Source: CAZCQP01 sp964500895
Lineage (GTDB): Bacteria; Bacillota; Clostridia; Lachnospirales; JAISER01
DNA length: 64,000 nucleotides
NCBI GenBank assembly: GCA_964500895.1
Contig: CAZCQP010000004.1
Location: 1 to 64,000 of the forward strand
Direction of reading: 5' to 3'
This document shows positions 1-7,165 of this stretch, in pieces (the first letter of the stretch is position 1; each line of letters begins with the position of its first letter). Under the pieces are notes generated by a model. That model was not told the DNA's origin, did no database searches, and saw only the letters and a program-made list of their open reading frames with translations. Made by a program: the position numbers and the translations under genes.

Positions 1-657
1 TGTAACATCCACCACCTCGCCGCTACGGAATTTATACACCCGATGAGCCATTGCGGAAATGGCGCTGTTGTGGGTAATCATTACAATGGTTGTGCCAAAT
101 CTTTTGCTGATTTCTTGTACAAGTGCCAGCACCTCAATGGCGCTTTCAAAGTCCAGCGCACCTGTGATTTCGTCGCAGAGCAGCAGCTCTGGATTCTTGA
201 CAATAGCCCGTGCAATCGCCACACGCTGTTGTTCGCCACCTGAAAGCTCACGGGGAAAGTGGTCCTTTTTCTTGGAAAGCCCAACGGCAGAAAGCACTTC
301 GCTCACTGCTAGTGGAGCGGTGCTGATATTTTCCACCACTTCAATGTTTTCTATCACCGTAAGATGGGGGACAAGGTTGTAGCTTTGGAAGATAAAGCCC
401 ACCTTGTTGCGGCGGTATTCCGTCAGCGCATCGTCACCCTGCACTGCAATGTTTTCGCCACCCACGAGGACGGTTCCGCTGTCTGCCCGGTCAATGCCGC
501 CCAAAATGTTCATCAGCGTGGACTTTCCACTGCCGGATGGACCTAAAATCACGCCGATTTCGCCTTTGCCAAGCTCAAAGAAGGCGTTTTTCAGAGCATA
601 GGTTTTTACCTCGCCGCTCCCGTAGCTCTTGCAAAGCTTATTGATGGATATATACAT
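1..657 (-). CDS. ABC transporter ATP-binding protein (LolD/MacB type), 3' end outside window
   Basis: The 219 visible codons encode an ABC ATPase of the family that powers MacB/FtsX-like exporters. Walker A (GPSGSGKST), the signature motif (LSGGEQQRVAIARAI) and Walker B (LLLCDEITGALD) are all present, followed by the H-loop region (VMITHN). The ATG at 657 has a good GGAGG site upstream. The gene runs off the left edge of the window, and the family is about 225-235 residues, so only a short tail is missing. The partner permease should lie just outside. It is followed upstream on the same strand by a YbjQ-family gene and a TetR regulator that may control the set. Confidence 0.9.
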   Translation of the reverse strand, partial: MYISINKLCKSYGSGEVKTYALKNAFFELGKGEIGVILGPSGSGKSTLMNILGGIDRADSGTVLVGGENIAVQGDDALTEYRRNKVGFIFQSYNLVPHLTVIENIEVVENISTAPLAVSEVLSAVGLSKKKDHFPRELSGGEQQRVAIARAIVKNPELLLCDEITGALDFESAIEVLALVQEISKRFGTTIVMITHNSAISAMAHRVYKFRSGEVVDVT

Positions 658-683
658 GTGTTTTCCCTCCAATCCAAGCTGTT

Positions 684-1001
684 TTATTTGCCGATAAATT
701 TCACCGCTGTGCCATAAACCATAACTTCTGCCGCACCGGACATAACTGCAGATGAAGCATACCGTATATTCACAATTGCGTCCGCACCAAGCGCCTCCGC
801 TTCGGCAACCATGCGCTTGGTGGCAAGTGCACGAGCGGTGTTCATCATGTCGTTGTATGCTGTCAGCTCGCCGCCGACCAGTGTTTTGAAGCCCTGTGTG
901 ATGTCTCTGCCAATGTTCTTGGACTGAATGGTGCCACCCTTAACAAGTCCAAGCATTTCAAGCTCTCTTCCGGTAATATAATCAGTATTTACTAAGATCA
1001 T
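684..1001 (-). CDS. YbjQ/UPF0145 family heavy-metal-binding-domain protein
   Basis: A small protein of about 105 residues with the YbjQ-family pattern: N-terminal TDYITGREL, central KNIGRDI and C-terminal ADAIVNIRY with a GTAV ending. The family forms small oligomeric beta-rich proteins whose function is not well established. I start it at the ATG at 1001 (MILVNTDY), matching the family N-terminus. A GTG at 1013 is also in frame but touches the AAGGAG ribosome site. It sits 26 bases upstream of the ABC ATPase on the same strand and is probably co-transcribed with it. Confidence 0.8.
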   Translation of the reverse strand: MILVNTDYITGRELEMLGLVKGGTIQSKNIGRDITQGFKTLVGGELTAYNDMMNTARALATKRMVAEAEALGADAIVNIRYASSAVMSGAAEVMVYGTAVKFIGK

Positions 1002-1081
1002 CTTTTTCGCCACTCCTTATTTCTCATACGCTGGACTAAAACATAACTGCCGACTTTTAATGTGCTTTTTCAATTTAAGTT

Positions 1082-1708
1082 TTACCCCTGTTCTTTTACA
1101 TATTCTTCTTTGTAAAAATGCCGTTTCATTAGGTCAAGGCAATTATTAAAATCTGCCATCAGTGCATCAAAATCAGTGGTCTGCCGCATGGCAGTGCCCG
1201 ACATATACCCCTCTGAATAGTATGTTAAGATTTTCATGACAAGTTCGGGATCAACATCATCCTTAAATTTATTTCTGTCCATGTTTTCAAACACAAACGC
1301 TGAGCCAAACGCCTCCCCCTCAGATAAAACTCGATGTATATCCTCAGCAACCTCCTTATCGGTTTCATAATACATACCTGTCAAGAACGAGAGGATTCCT
1401 GGAAATCTTTTTAGCGCCGACATTTTAATTTCAGATGTTAAGCGGATTTTGTCAAAAAAGTCTGTGACCGACTTGTCAAAGCGATTATCAATTTCTGTTT
1501 TGAGGGCATTTCCGGAAAACTCTATCAGGTACAGATAAAGCGACTTTTTACTTCCAAAGTAGTAGAAGACCATTGCCTTTGAGATACCGGCTGCCTCGGC
1601 TATGTCGGCAACAGACGCTTTTTTATATCCCACTGCACCGAACAGGCTCATCGCTGCATCTATAATGACATTTTGCTTTTCCGGTGGCAAACTCAAAAAC
1701 CTTTCCAA
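1082..1708 (-). CDS. TetR/AcrR family transcriptional regulator
   Basis: 208 residues. The N-terminal 60 residues form a TetR helix-turn-helix: the segment ADIAEAAGISKAMVFYYFG is the typical recognition-helix region. The C-terminal part is a variable ligand-binding/dimerisation domain. Translation starts at a TTG with GAGGTG about 8 bases upstream. Two nearly identical palindromes lie just upstream of the start (1732-1782), so autoregulation is likely. The inducer is unknown. The ABC ATPase and YbjQ-like gene downstream on the same strand are possible co-regulated targets. Confidence 0.9.
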   Translation of the reverse strand: MERFLSLPPEKQNVIIDAAMSLFGAVGYKKASVADIAEAAGISKAMVFYYFGSKKSLYLYLIEFSGNALKTEIDNRFDKSVTDFFDKIRLTSEIKMSALKRFPGILSFLTGMYYETDKEVAEDIHRVLSEGEAFGSAFVFENMDRNKFKDDVDPELVMKILTYYSEGYMSGTAMRQTTDFDALMADFNNCLDLMKRHFYKEEYVKEQG

Positions 1709-1731
1709 TCTACAATCACCTCAAAATAAAA

Positions 1732-1782
1732 TTAACCGAATCGGTTTAATAATATTGTAATGCATTAAACCGATTCGGTCAA
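1732..1782. promoter_or_regulatory. Tandem palindromic operator for the TetR regulator
   Basis: Two copies of a 13-base dyad, AACCGAATCGGTT at 1734-1746 and AACCGATTCGGTC at 1768-1780, sit 34 bases apart centre to centre, directly upstream of the TetR start. Each half site is AACCGA. Spacing and position are typical of a TetR autorepression site. The link to this regulator is inferred from position. Confidence 0.8.
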
Positions 1783-1871
1783 TAAAAAGATGTATTTTTT
1801 AAGTATCAAAAACCGTGCCATATGGTGGCGAGGTATTTGATTAGCTGTTAATTTATTTTATAATTTACCTA

Positions 1872-1920
1872 TTGACACACAATCTACTAAGTATTACAAT
1901 ATACTAGTATTATGTAATAC
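1872..1920 (+). promoter_or_regulatory. Promoter with overlapping dyad ahead of padR
   Basis: TTGACA at 1872-1877, a 17-base spacer and TACAAT at 1895-1900 form a strong sigma-A type promoter. A dyad with GTATTAC (1891-1897) and GTAATAC (1914-1920) around the self-complementary ATACTAGTAT (1901-1910) covers the -10 and start-site region. This is the expected layout for an autoregulating PadR repressor. Confidence 0.75.
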
Positions 1921-1960
1921 AGATTATCTGTTATACGGAATAGCTATAGGAGGTATGAGC

Positions 1961-2293
1961 TTGGAAAACCTAACCGAAATGTTAAAGGGTGTATTAGAAG
2001 GCTGCGTTCTTGAAATTATTAGCCGTGAACAAACCTACGGCTATGAAATTACACGGAAGCTAAACGCCCTGGGCTTTACAGATGTGGTGGAAGGGACGGT
2101 CTATACAATCCTTGTACGGCTTGAAAAGAATGCGCTTGTGGAGATAGAAAAAAAGCCGTCTGATATGGGCCCGCCAAGAAAGTTTTTTACGCTTAACAAT
2201 GCCGGACGAGCGGAACTGCGTCGCTATTGGGAAAAGTGGGAATTTATTGCGTCGAAAATCAATCAATTAAGGGAGGAACAATCCAATGTCTAA
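1961..2293 (+). CDS. PadR family transcriptional regulator
   Basis: 110 residues, a short PadR (subfamily s2-like) winged-helix protein. Recognisable are EIISREQTYGYEITRKL in the helix-turn-helix and the wing EGTVYTILVRLEKNALVE, followed by PPRKFFTL. I choose the TTG at 1961 because AGGAGG lies 7 bases upstream; an in-frame ATG at 1955 directly abuts that site. The family typically represses a neighbouring transporter operon. The stop overlaps the next gene (DUF1048) by 8 bases, a standard PadR-DUF1048 arrangement. The ABC transporter normally expected next is broken here. Confidence 0.9.
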   Translation: MENLTEMLKGVLEGCVLEIISREQTYGYEITRKLNALGFTDVVEGTVYTILVRLEKNALVEIEKKPSDMGPPRKFFTLNNAGRAELRRYWEKWEFIASKINQLREEQSNV

Positions 2294-2642
2294 TTTCTTC
2301 GATGGATACTTTAATGTCAAAAAAATAATTGAAAGCAAACGCGAGTACAAAGAGCAGATGGCAAGGGTAGATGCATTGCCAAAGGATTATCAATTCGTAT
2401 TCAAGAAAATCCAGGGCCATATGTGGATGTTTGCCGCAGGGGTAGGCTACGATATGATGAAGGTTCATTGCGACTTGATCGAGCTGTTTGAAGAGGGGGC
2501 GGCAAACGGCAAGCATGTATTGGAAATCACAGGAGAGGATGTGGCCGCATTTTGCGAAGAGCTTCTGCGGAATACCGAAACATACACAGAAAATTGGCGT
2601 GATAAGCTCAATCGTGAAATTCGTGAAAAGTTAGGGGGCTAA
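2286..2642 (+). CDS. DUF1048 family protein
   Basis: 118 residues, all-alpha and soluble, with the family pattern of an N-terminal KKIIESKREYKEQMARVDALPKDY-type stretch (residues 11-34) and a C-terminal FCEELLRNTETY. DUF1048 proteins are commonly encoded right after PadR regulators; their function is not established. A GGAGG site precedes the ATG, which overlaps padR. The following ABC ATPase is a remnant, so this gene may have lost its functional partner. Confidence 0.85.
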   Translation: MSNFFDGYFNVKKIIESKREYKEQMARVDALPKDYQFVFKKIQGHMWMFAAGVGYDMMKVHCDLIELFEEGAANGKHVLEITGEDVAAFCEELLRNTETYTENWRDKLNREIREKLGG

Positions 2643-2644
2643 TA

Positions 2645-2950
2645 AGATGGGTGTTTGCCCTGCTGGGCAGAAACGGCGCAGGCAAGACTACCGCAATAAA
2701 AATTCTAACGACACTCATAAAAGCCGATGGTGGCTCAGCAACTGTAAACGGCTTTGACCTGGTCAAGAACCCCGACAATGTGCGGCAGTCCATCAGCTTG
2801 ACAGGGCAATTCGCCGCCGTGGACGAGATTTTGACGGGCGGAAAACATCGTGATGATTGCCAAGCTGCGGTATCTTAAAAACCCTTTGCAGATTGCCGAT
2901 AGATTGCTGGCGCAGTTTGGGCTTACCGACGCCGGTCATGCTGCAAATGC
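2645..2950 (+). pseudogene. Remnant of a DrrA-type ABC transporter ATPase
   Basis: The frame starting near 2651 reads a Walker A region (LLGRNGAGKTT) and continues in a DrrA-like manner to DEILTGG. The protein then shifts frame near 2840-2850 and continues in another frame as ENIVMIAKLRYLKNPLQIA and FGLTDAG. After about 2940 the match is lost: there is no signature motif, Walker B or C-terminal half. The N-terminal residues before the P-loop are also missing. This is a decayed gene with at least one frameshift and a large deletion. The bases up to 3083 contain no intact gene I can recognise. Confidence 0.75.
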
Positions 2951-3083
2951 GCTGGCATTGGGCAATGGGAGTTCTGCCATGCTTTTGGTACAAATCCTTT
3001 TGGCTGTTTGCTTGTAACTAGGCTTATCGGTGTTATGGAAATCGGAAAGCCTGCAATACATTTTAATGCTTTTACCATAAGAA

Positions 3084-3124
3084 TAAAAATAAAAAAAGGT
3101 GTTGCAGAAATTGAATGCAACACC
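3084..3124 (-). terminator. Rho-independent terminator of gdhA
   Basis: A perfect 9-base-pair stem (3098-3106 with 3116-3124, arms GGTGTTGCA/TGCAACACC) and a 9-base loop. On the minus strand it is followed by a T-rich tract (3097 down to 3084). It lies 20 bases past the gdhA stop. Confidence 0.85.
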
Positions 3125-3144
3125 GTAAAAAACATTAAAATATA

Positions 3145-4476
3145 TTAAACAGCGCCTTGAGCCATCATGGCTTCGGCAACTTTTTTAAATCCTGCAATAT
3201 TAGCACCCATTACAAAGTTATCTTTGTGGCCGTAAGTTTCAGCTGCCACAGACATTTCATGGTAAATGTTCACCATAATGTCTTTCAGCTTAGCGTCCAC
3301 TTCTTCAAACTTCCAGCTTAACCGTTGGCTGTTTTGGCTCATTTCCAAAGCAGATGTAGCAACACCGCCGGCGTTGGCTGCTTTGGAAGGTGCAAAGAGC
3401 ACGTTAGCTTCCAGGAAAGCGTCAATGGCTTCTAATGTGCTGGACATGTTGGAGCCTTCGCCCACCACTTTACAGCCGTTTTTAATAAGGGCTTTGGCAT
3501 CGTCCAAGTTAATTTCGTTTTGGGTGGCAGAAGGTAATGCCATGGTGCAAGGCACGTTCCAGATGCCTTTGCCTTCTGTGTATGTAGCATCTTTGTGAAC
3601 ATCCACATAGGCGCTGATTCTGCCTCTTTGTTCCAGTTTAATGGTTTTAACCAGGTCTAAGTCAATGCCGTTGTTGTCTACAATAAAGCCGTTGGAATCG
3701 GACATCGTAATGACTTTGGCGCCCAGTTGTTGAAGTTTTTCAACTGCAAAGATGGCCACGTTGCCAGAACCGGATACACTGCACACTTGGTCTGCCATGT
3801 TAAAGCCTTTGTCTTTGCCCATTTCTTCCATCATATAAACCAAGCCATAGCCGGTGGCTTCGGTGCGCACCAGAGAACCGCCGTAAGTTAAACCTTTGCC
3901 GGTTAAAACACCTTCGTAAAGGCCGGTGATGCGTTTGTATTGGCCATACAGGAAGCCCACTTCACGGGCACCTACGCCAATGTCGCCCGCTGGCACGTCT
4001 GTATCTTGGCCAATGTGACGGTAAAGTTCGGTCATAAAGCTTTGGCAGAAACGCATCACTTCGTTGTCAGATTTACCCTTCGGGTCAAAGTCGGAGCCGC
4101 CTTTGCCGCCGCCGATGGGCAAGCCGGTGAGAGAGTTTTTAAAAATCTGCTCGAAAGCTAAAAACTTCATGATGCTTAAGTTTACAGAAGGATGGAAGCG
4201 TAAGCCACCTTTGTATGGCCCAATGGCTGAATTAAACTGCACCCGGTAGCCAGTGTTCACTTGCACTTGACCTTTATCGTCAACCCAAGGCACTCTGAAA
4301 ATGATTTGGCGTTCGGGTTCCACTAACCGTTCTAAAAGCCCGGCTTGTTGATATGCCTTATTGTCTGCAATAACGCTTTCCAAGGAACCAAGCACTTCCT
4401 GGGCCGTTTGCAAAAACTCTGGCTGGCTTGCGTGTTTTTTCATAACGTTTTCCAATACTCGATTGACGTAAGACAT
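3145..4476 (-). CDS. gdhA: NADP-specific glutamate dehydrogenase
   Basis: 443 residues, the normal length for hexameric bacterial GDH. It catalyses reductive amination of 2-oxoglutarate to glutamate in the cytoplasm. Visible motifs: the substrate-binding and catalytic region PIGGGKGGSDFDPKGKS, VPAGDIGVGAREVGFL, and the dinucleotide fold VSGSGNVAIFAVEKL. The C-terminal helix ends MGANIAGFKKVAEAM. The ATG has AGGAGA upstream. The gene is monocistronic, with its own promoter (4519-4548) and terminator (3084-3124). NADP preference follows from overall resemblance to the GdhA group and is not proven by one residue. Confidence 0.95.
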   Translation of the reverse strand: MSYVNRVLENVMKKHASQPEFLQTAQEVLGSLESVIADNKAYQQAGLLERLVEPERQIIFRVPWVDDKGQVQVNTGYRVQFNSAIGPYKGGLRFHPSVNLSIMKFLAFEQIFKNSLTGLPIGGGKGGSDFDPKGKSDNEVMRFCQSFMTELYRHIGQDTDVPAGDIGVGAREVGFLYGQYKRITGLYEGVLTGKGLTYGGSLVRTEATGYGLVYMMEEMGKDKGFNMADQVCSVSGSGNVAIFAVEKLQQLGAKVITMSDSNGFIVDNNGIDLDLVKTIKLEQRGRISAYVDVHKDATYTEGKGIWNVPCTMALPSATQNEINLDDAKALIKNGCKVVGEGSNMSSTLEAIDAFLEANVLFAPSKAANAGGVATSALEMSQNSQRLSWKFEEVDAKLKDIMVNIYHEMSVAAETYGHKDNFVMGANIAGFKKVAEAMMAQGAV

Positions 4477-4518
4477 TAACCATTCTCCTTTAATTGGTTT
4501 GAACTTTCCTAATGATTT

Positions 4519-4553
4519 ATTTTACACTTTGACGTATTGCATTGTCAATACGT
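4519..4553 (-). promoter_or_regulatory. gdhA promoter with overlapping inverted repeat
   Basis: On the minus strand, TTGACA (complement of 4543-4548), an 18-base spacer and TAAAAT (complement of 4519-4524). A perfect 8-base inverted repeat, ACGTATTG (4532-4539) and CAATACGT (4546-4553), overlaps the -35 box and spacer. A bound regulator there would block RNA polymerase. The remaining bases up to about 4790 hold no gene or motif that I recognise. Confidence 0.65.
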
Positions 4554-4796
4554 TTTCCTATGTGAGGCAGCACAAATTAAAGCAAAAGATGGGCATATTT
4601 TGCACCATATTTACAACCCGAAAAAATTGTTTTTTTCAATGGAAAGTGCTTTATGGCAAATATATGTCCAGTTTGGGTTTATAATCCAACAAAATGTCCC
4701 GAAACGCTTCTGATTTTTTATAGTTTTTATTGTCGTTTCTGAAAAATGCAATGCCACGCTGTAGTCAACCCAATGGTCTGCTATAAGTAAATGTAG

Positions 4797-4835
4797 AAAA
4801 AGACCTTGGACTAGCGAATGGTCAAAGGCCTTTTT
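4797..4835 (-). terminator. Terminator of the CIS ATPase gene
   Basis: Arms 4797-4810 and 4822-4835 form a 14-base stem with two mismatches and an 11-base loop, ending in a T tract on the minus strand. It lies about 20 bases past the ATPase stop. The A/T arms would also allow termination from the other side. Confidence 0.6.
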
Positions 4836-4854
4836 GCTATGCTTGTTTTTCAGC

Positions 4855-6987
4855 TTATGTTTCCAGCAAGAAAAAATAGTCTCCGAAATCTTCCTTTTCC
4901 AGCTTTAAGCCATTTTTTGCAGCCTCGGTTTTTAGCGCAGTTAGAATGTGCCCCATGGTTATAGCAGTTTGCTGGGCAGCAGCCAAAAATGCAGCAGCGG
5001 CCACAATGTTCGTAATGTCGCTGCCCGAAAGCTCGAAATGTTGGGCTAAAAACGAAAAGTCTATCCCGTTGTCCAGGGGTGCTTCTGGTGGAAAAGCTTT
5101 TTTCCATATTTCAAGCCGAAGGGAAGCGTCTGGCATGGGAAACTCAACCATGTGCTTAATTCGCCTTTTAAAAGCATCATCAAAGTTTTGAACCAGATTG
5201 GTGGCCAAAACTACAATCCCGGAATAGGCTTCAATTTGTTGCAGCAGGTAGGCGGTGTCTGCATTGGCGTACCGGTCGTGGCTGTCTTTAAGTTCCGTGC
5301 GTTTGCCAAACAGTGCGTCTGCTTCATCGAAAAATAAAATGTTGTTGAATTTGGCGGCCTCATTAAAAATGTTGCTTAAGTTTTTTTGGGTATCCCCAAT
5401 GTATTTAGACACCACCGATGACAATTCCACTTTGTAAACATCCATCATCAATGCGTTGCCCATTACTTGGGCGCCCATGGTTTTGCCTGTGCCTGGCGGG
5501 CCGTAAAACAGCATGGACAACCCTTTGCCGTAGCCGGATTTGCTGTTGATTTTCCATTGGTCGTACACAGTATGCCGGTGTTTGAATTGGTCGCAAATGT
5601 TTCTAAGGCCATTTTTTTGTTCTGGGCGAAGCACCAGGTCATCCCATTGAAAGTGGCTTTTGGCCAGGGGGGCTAGGTGGCTTAGGCTGGTGTGCACCTG
5701 TTTTTGGCAAGCGGTAAAAAGCATTTCTTTTGTTAATGTAGCGTTGCCGTTCCACTGTGCGGTTGCTATGGCATGGGATATGCTGTGGCGGATTTGCCCG
5801 GGGGTAAAGGCAAAATGGTGCCCTAATGCTGTAGTCACATCTTCCTCGTCCTCCAGCTTGTGATTGAGCTTCTGTAAGGCGCTGTGCCATAAGGCTGTTC
5901 TTTCGGCAGGGGTGGGCATTTCAATTGGAACAGACAGCAGTTTGTGCCCCCATTGCGTTTGATTAAACACCAACTGCTTTTCAGAGATTAAAAAAATGAG
6001 CGGGTTTAAGGCATATAAAGGTTGGAGTAATTTTTCTAGCAATGCCTGTTTGTCTGGGGTTTCATGCAGGAGGTCTAGGTGGTCTATGCACAAAGCAAAG
6101 CCGTTGAAAAACACTTCTTGGGCTATGGCCGCTACACGCAGGGGAAACTTTTCAGCATCTTCAATCAAGCCCTTAAAATCAACAACCATTAAGGGTTTTT
6201 GTTTTTGTAAGCAATAAGCCTGTGCCAAACGTTTCTTGCCGCTACCCCACGGGCCGTAGAAATGTAGCAGTTGATGCTGCCCTTGCGCCAGATTTCTTAG
6301 CAAAGGATGAGTGGCAAAATCATTAACAGGGAGGGTGCAAACCCCTTGTAATCGTGCTGGAAAGCCGGGGGTTTGAAAAGCAAACCTTTTCAAAGATTCG
6401 GAAGGGATGAGAGGGTCATTGTAGCTGTTCGGGGTAAGGCCATCGAACAAAAAGGATAGCTGGTTGTGGTGGGCTAAAAGTTCCTGGTATAGTTCCAGCT
6501 GCCTTTGAGGATGCAAGCTAAAGGTGTTGATGCACAAATGCAGGGTGGGCTTTTTCACGGTGAAGTCGTCGTTAAAATAAGCAAAAAGGCCACCAAGTTC
6601 CGGTGCAAGAGCCGCCGACAACCCCATAAAAACGCAATGCCTTAAAAAATCACTGAAATGGTGGTGTTCAAAAAGCAATTCAAGCGGAATTCCGGGCACA
6701 GATGCTTGGCTTCTTAAACGCATGTGTGTATAAGATAGTGCAATTTCTGCACATTCCTGTTCGTAGCTTTGAATGTCTTCGGTTGTAAAATAGGGGGTTG
6801 CAATATGGTGAGGGTCTAAGTCGGTTGGGCTTAAAAACTTATTTTTAAGACCGAAACCCGTGCCATTTTCCCCATCACGCACAGTTCTTTGCATGTAAAA
6901 AGCCATGCGCAGCCGGGTGACCATGATCACCTCCAGCAAATAGGCATGGATAGAGGGGTAAGGTAAAGGGATTTTGGTTTGGGCCAT
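4855..6987 (-). CDS. CIS-associated AAA+ ATPase (Afp15/Pvc15-like, tandem AAA modules)
   Basis: 710 residues from the ATG at 6987, which has GAGGT 6 bases upstream; an ATG at 6993 abuts that site. The C-terminal AAA module is canonical and CDC48/FtsH-like: Walker A FYGPPGTGKT, Walker B NILFFDEADALFG, sensor ATNLVQNFD and an arginine-finger region FKRRIKH. An earlier module has a degenerate P-loop (FYGPWGSGKK) and a weak Walker B (ALCIDHLDLL). ATPases of this type accompany nearly every Afp/PVC-like CIS and are needed for assembly or remodelling. It is transcribed divergently from the sheath-led operon, from an overlapping promoter region (7038-7074). Confidence 0.9.
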   Translation of the reverse strand: MAQTKIPLPYPSIHAYLLEVIMVTRLRMAFYMQRTVRDGENGTGFGLKNKFLSPTDLDPHHIATPYFTTEDIQSYEQECAEIALSYTHMRLRSQASVPGIPLELLFEHHHFSDFLRHCVFMGLSAALAPELGGLFAYFNDDFTVKKPTLHLCINTFSLHPQRQLELYQELLAHHNQLSFLFDGLTPNSYNDPLIPSESLKRFAFQTPGFPARLQGVCTLPVNDFATHPLLRNLAQGQHQLLHFYGPWGSGKKRLAQAYCLQKQKPLMVVDFKGLIEDAEKFPLRVAAIAQEVFFNGFALCIDHLDLLHETPDKQALLEKLLQPLYALNPLIFLISEKQLVFNQTQWGHKLLSVPIEMPTPAERTALWHSALQKLNHKLEDEEDVTTALGHHFAFTPGQIRHSISHAIATAQWNGNATLTKEMLFTACQKQVHTSLSHLAPLAKSHFQWDDLVLRPEQKNGLRNICDQFKHRHTVYDQWKINSKSGYGKGLSMLFYGPPGTGKTMGAQVMGNALMMDVYKVELSSVVSKYIGDTQKNLSNIFNEAAKFNNILFFDEADALFGKRTELKDSHDRYANADTAYLLQQIEAYSGIVVLATNLVQNFDDAFKRRIKHMVEFPMPDASLRLEIWKKAFPPEAPLDNGIDFSFLAQHFELSGSDITNIVAAAAFLAAAQQTAITMGHILTALKTEAAKNGLKLEKEDFGDYFFLLET

Positions 6988-7037
6988 TAACATACCTCAT
7001 ACAGGTTTTACAGAATCCTAAAACATTTCGACTATTA

Positions 7038-7066
7038 TTGACATTAATATACAACAGGTTTAAGAT
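7038..7066 (+). promoter_or_regulatory. Candidate promoter of the CIS structural operon
   Basis: TTGACA at 7038-7043, a 17-base spacer and TAAGAT at 7061-7066, giving a leader of about 90 bases before the sheath gene. The -35 is perfect and the -10 is weak (4 of 6). It overlaps the minus-strand promoter listed next. Confidence 0.5.
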
Positions 7067-7074
7067 GTAGTCAA
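7046..7074 (-). promoter_or_regulatory. Candidate promoter of the CIS ATPase gene
   Basis: Read on the minus strand: TTGACT (complement of 7069-7074), a 17-base spacer and TATATT (complement of 7046-7051). Both boxes match 5 of 6. It shares the same DNA as the plus-strand promoter at 7038-7066, so the two are unlikely to be occupied together. Confidence 0.5.
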
Positions 7075-7165
7075 TGACGTTTAGAACAGATAAAGCTAAA
7101 TTTATGTGAGGGGAGGATTCGGTTTTAGGAGCAAAGGCAACACGCTTGTATAAAACCGGGGGACT

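Noticed and set aside
2940..3083. Continuation of the ABC remnant or another protein tail ending near 3146
   Set aside because: The frame after 2940 has no resemblance to ABC proteins and no start site; it is left as undetermined sequence.
4499..4684. Small plus-strand open frame upstream of gdhA
   Set aside because: It lies over the gdhA promoter on the opposite strand, with no convincing ribosome site or domain.
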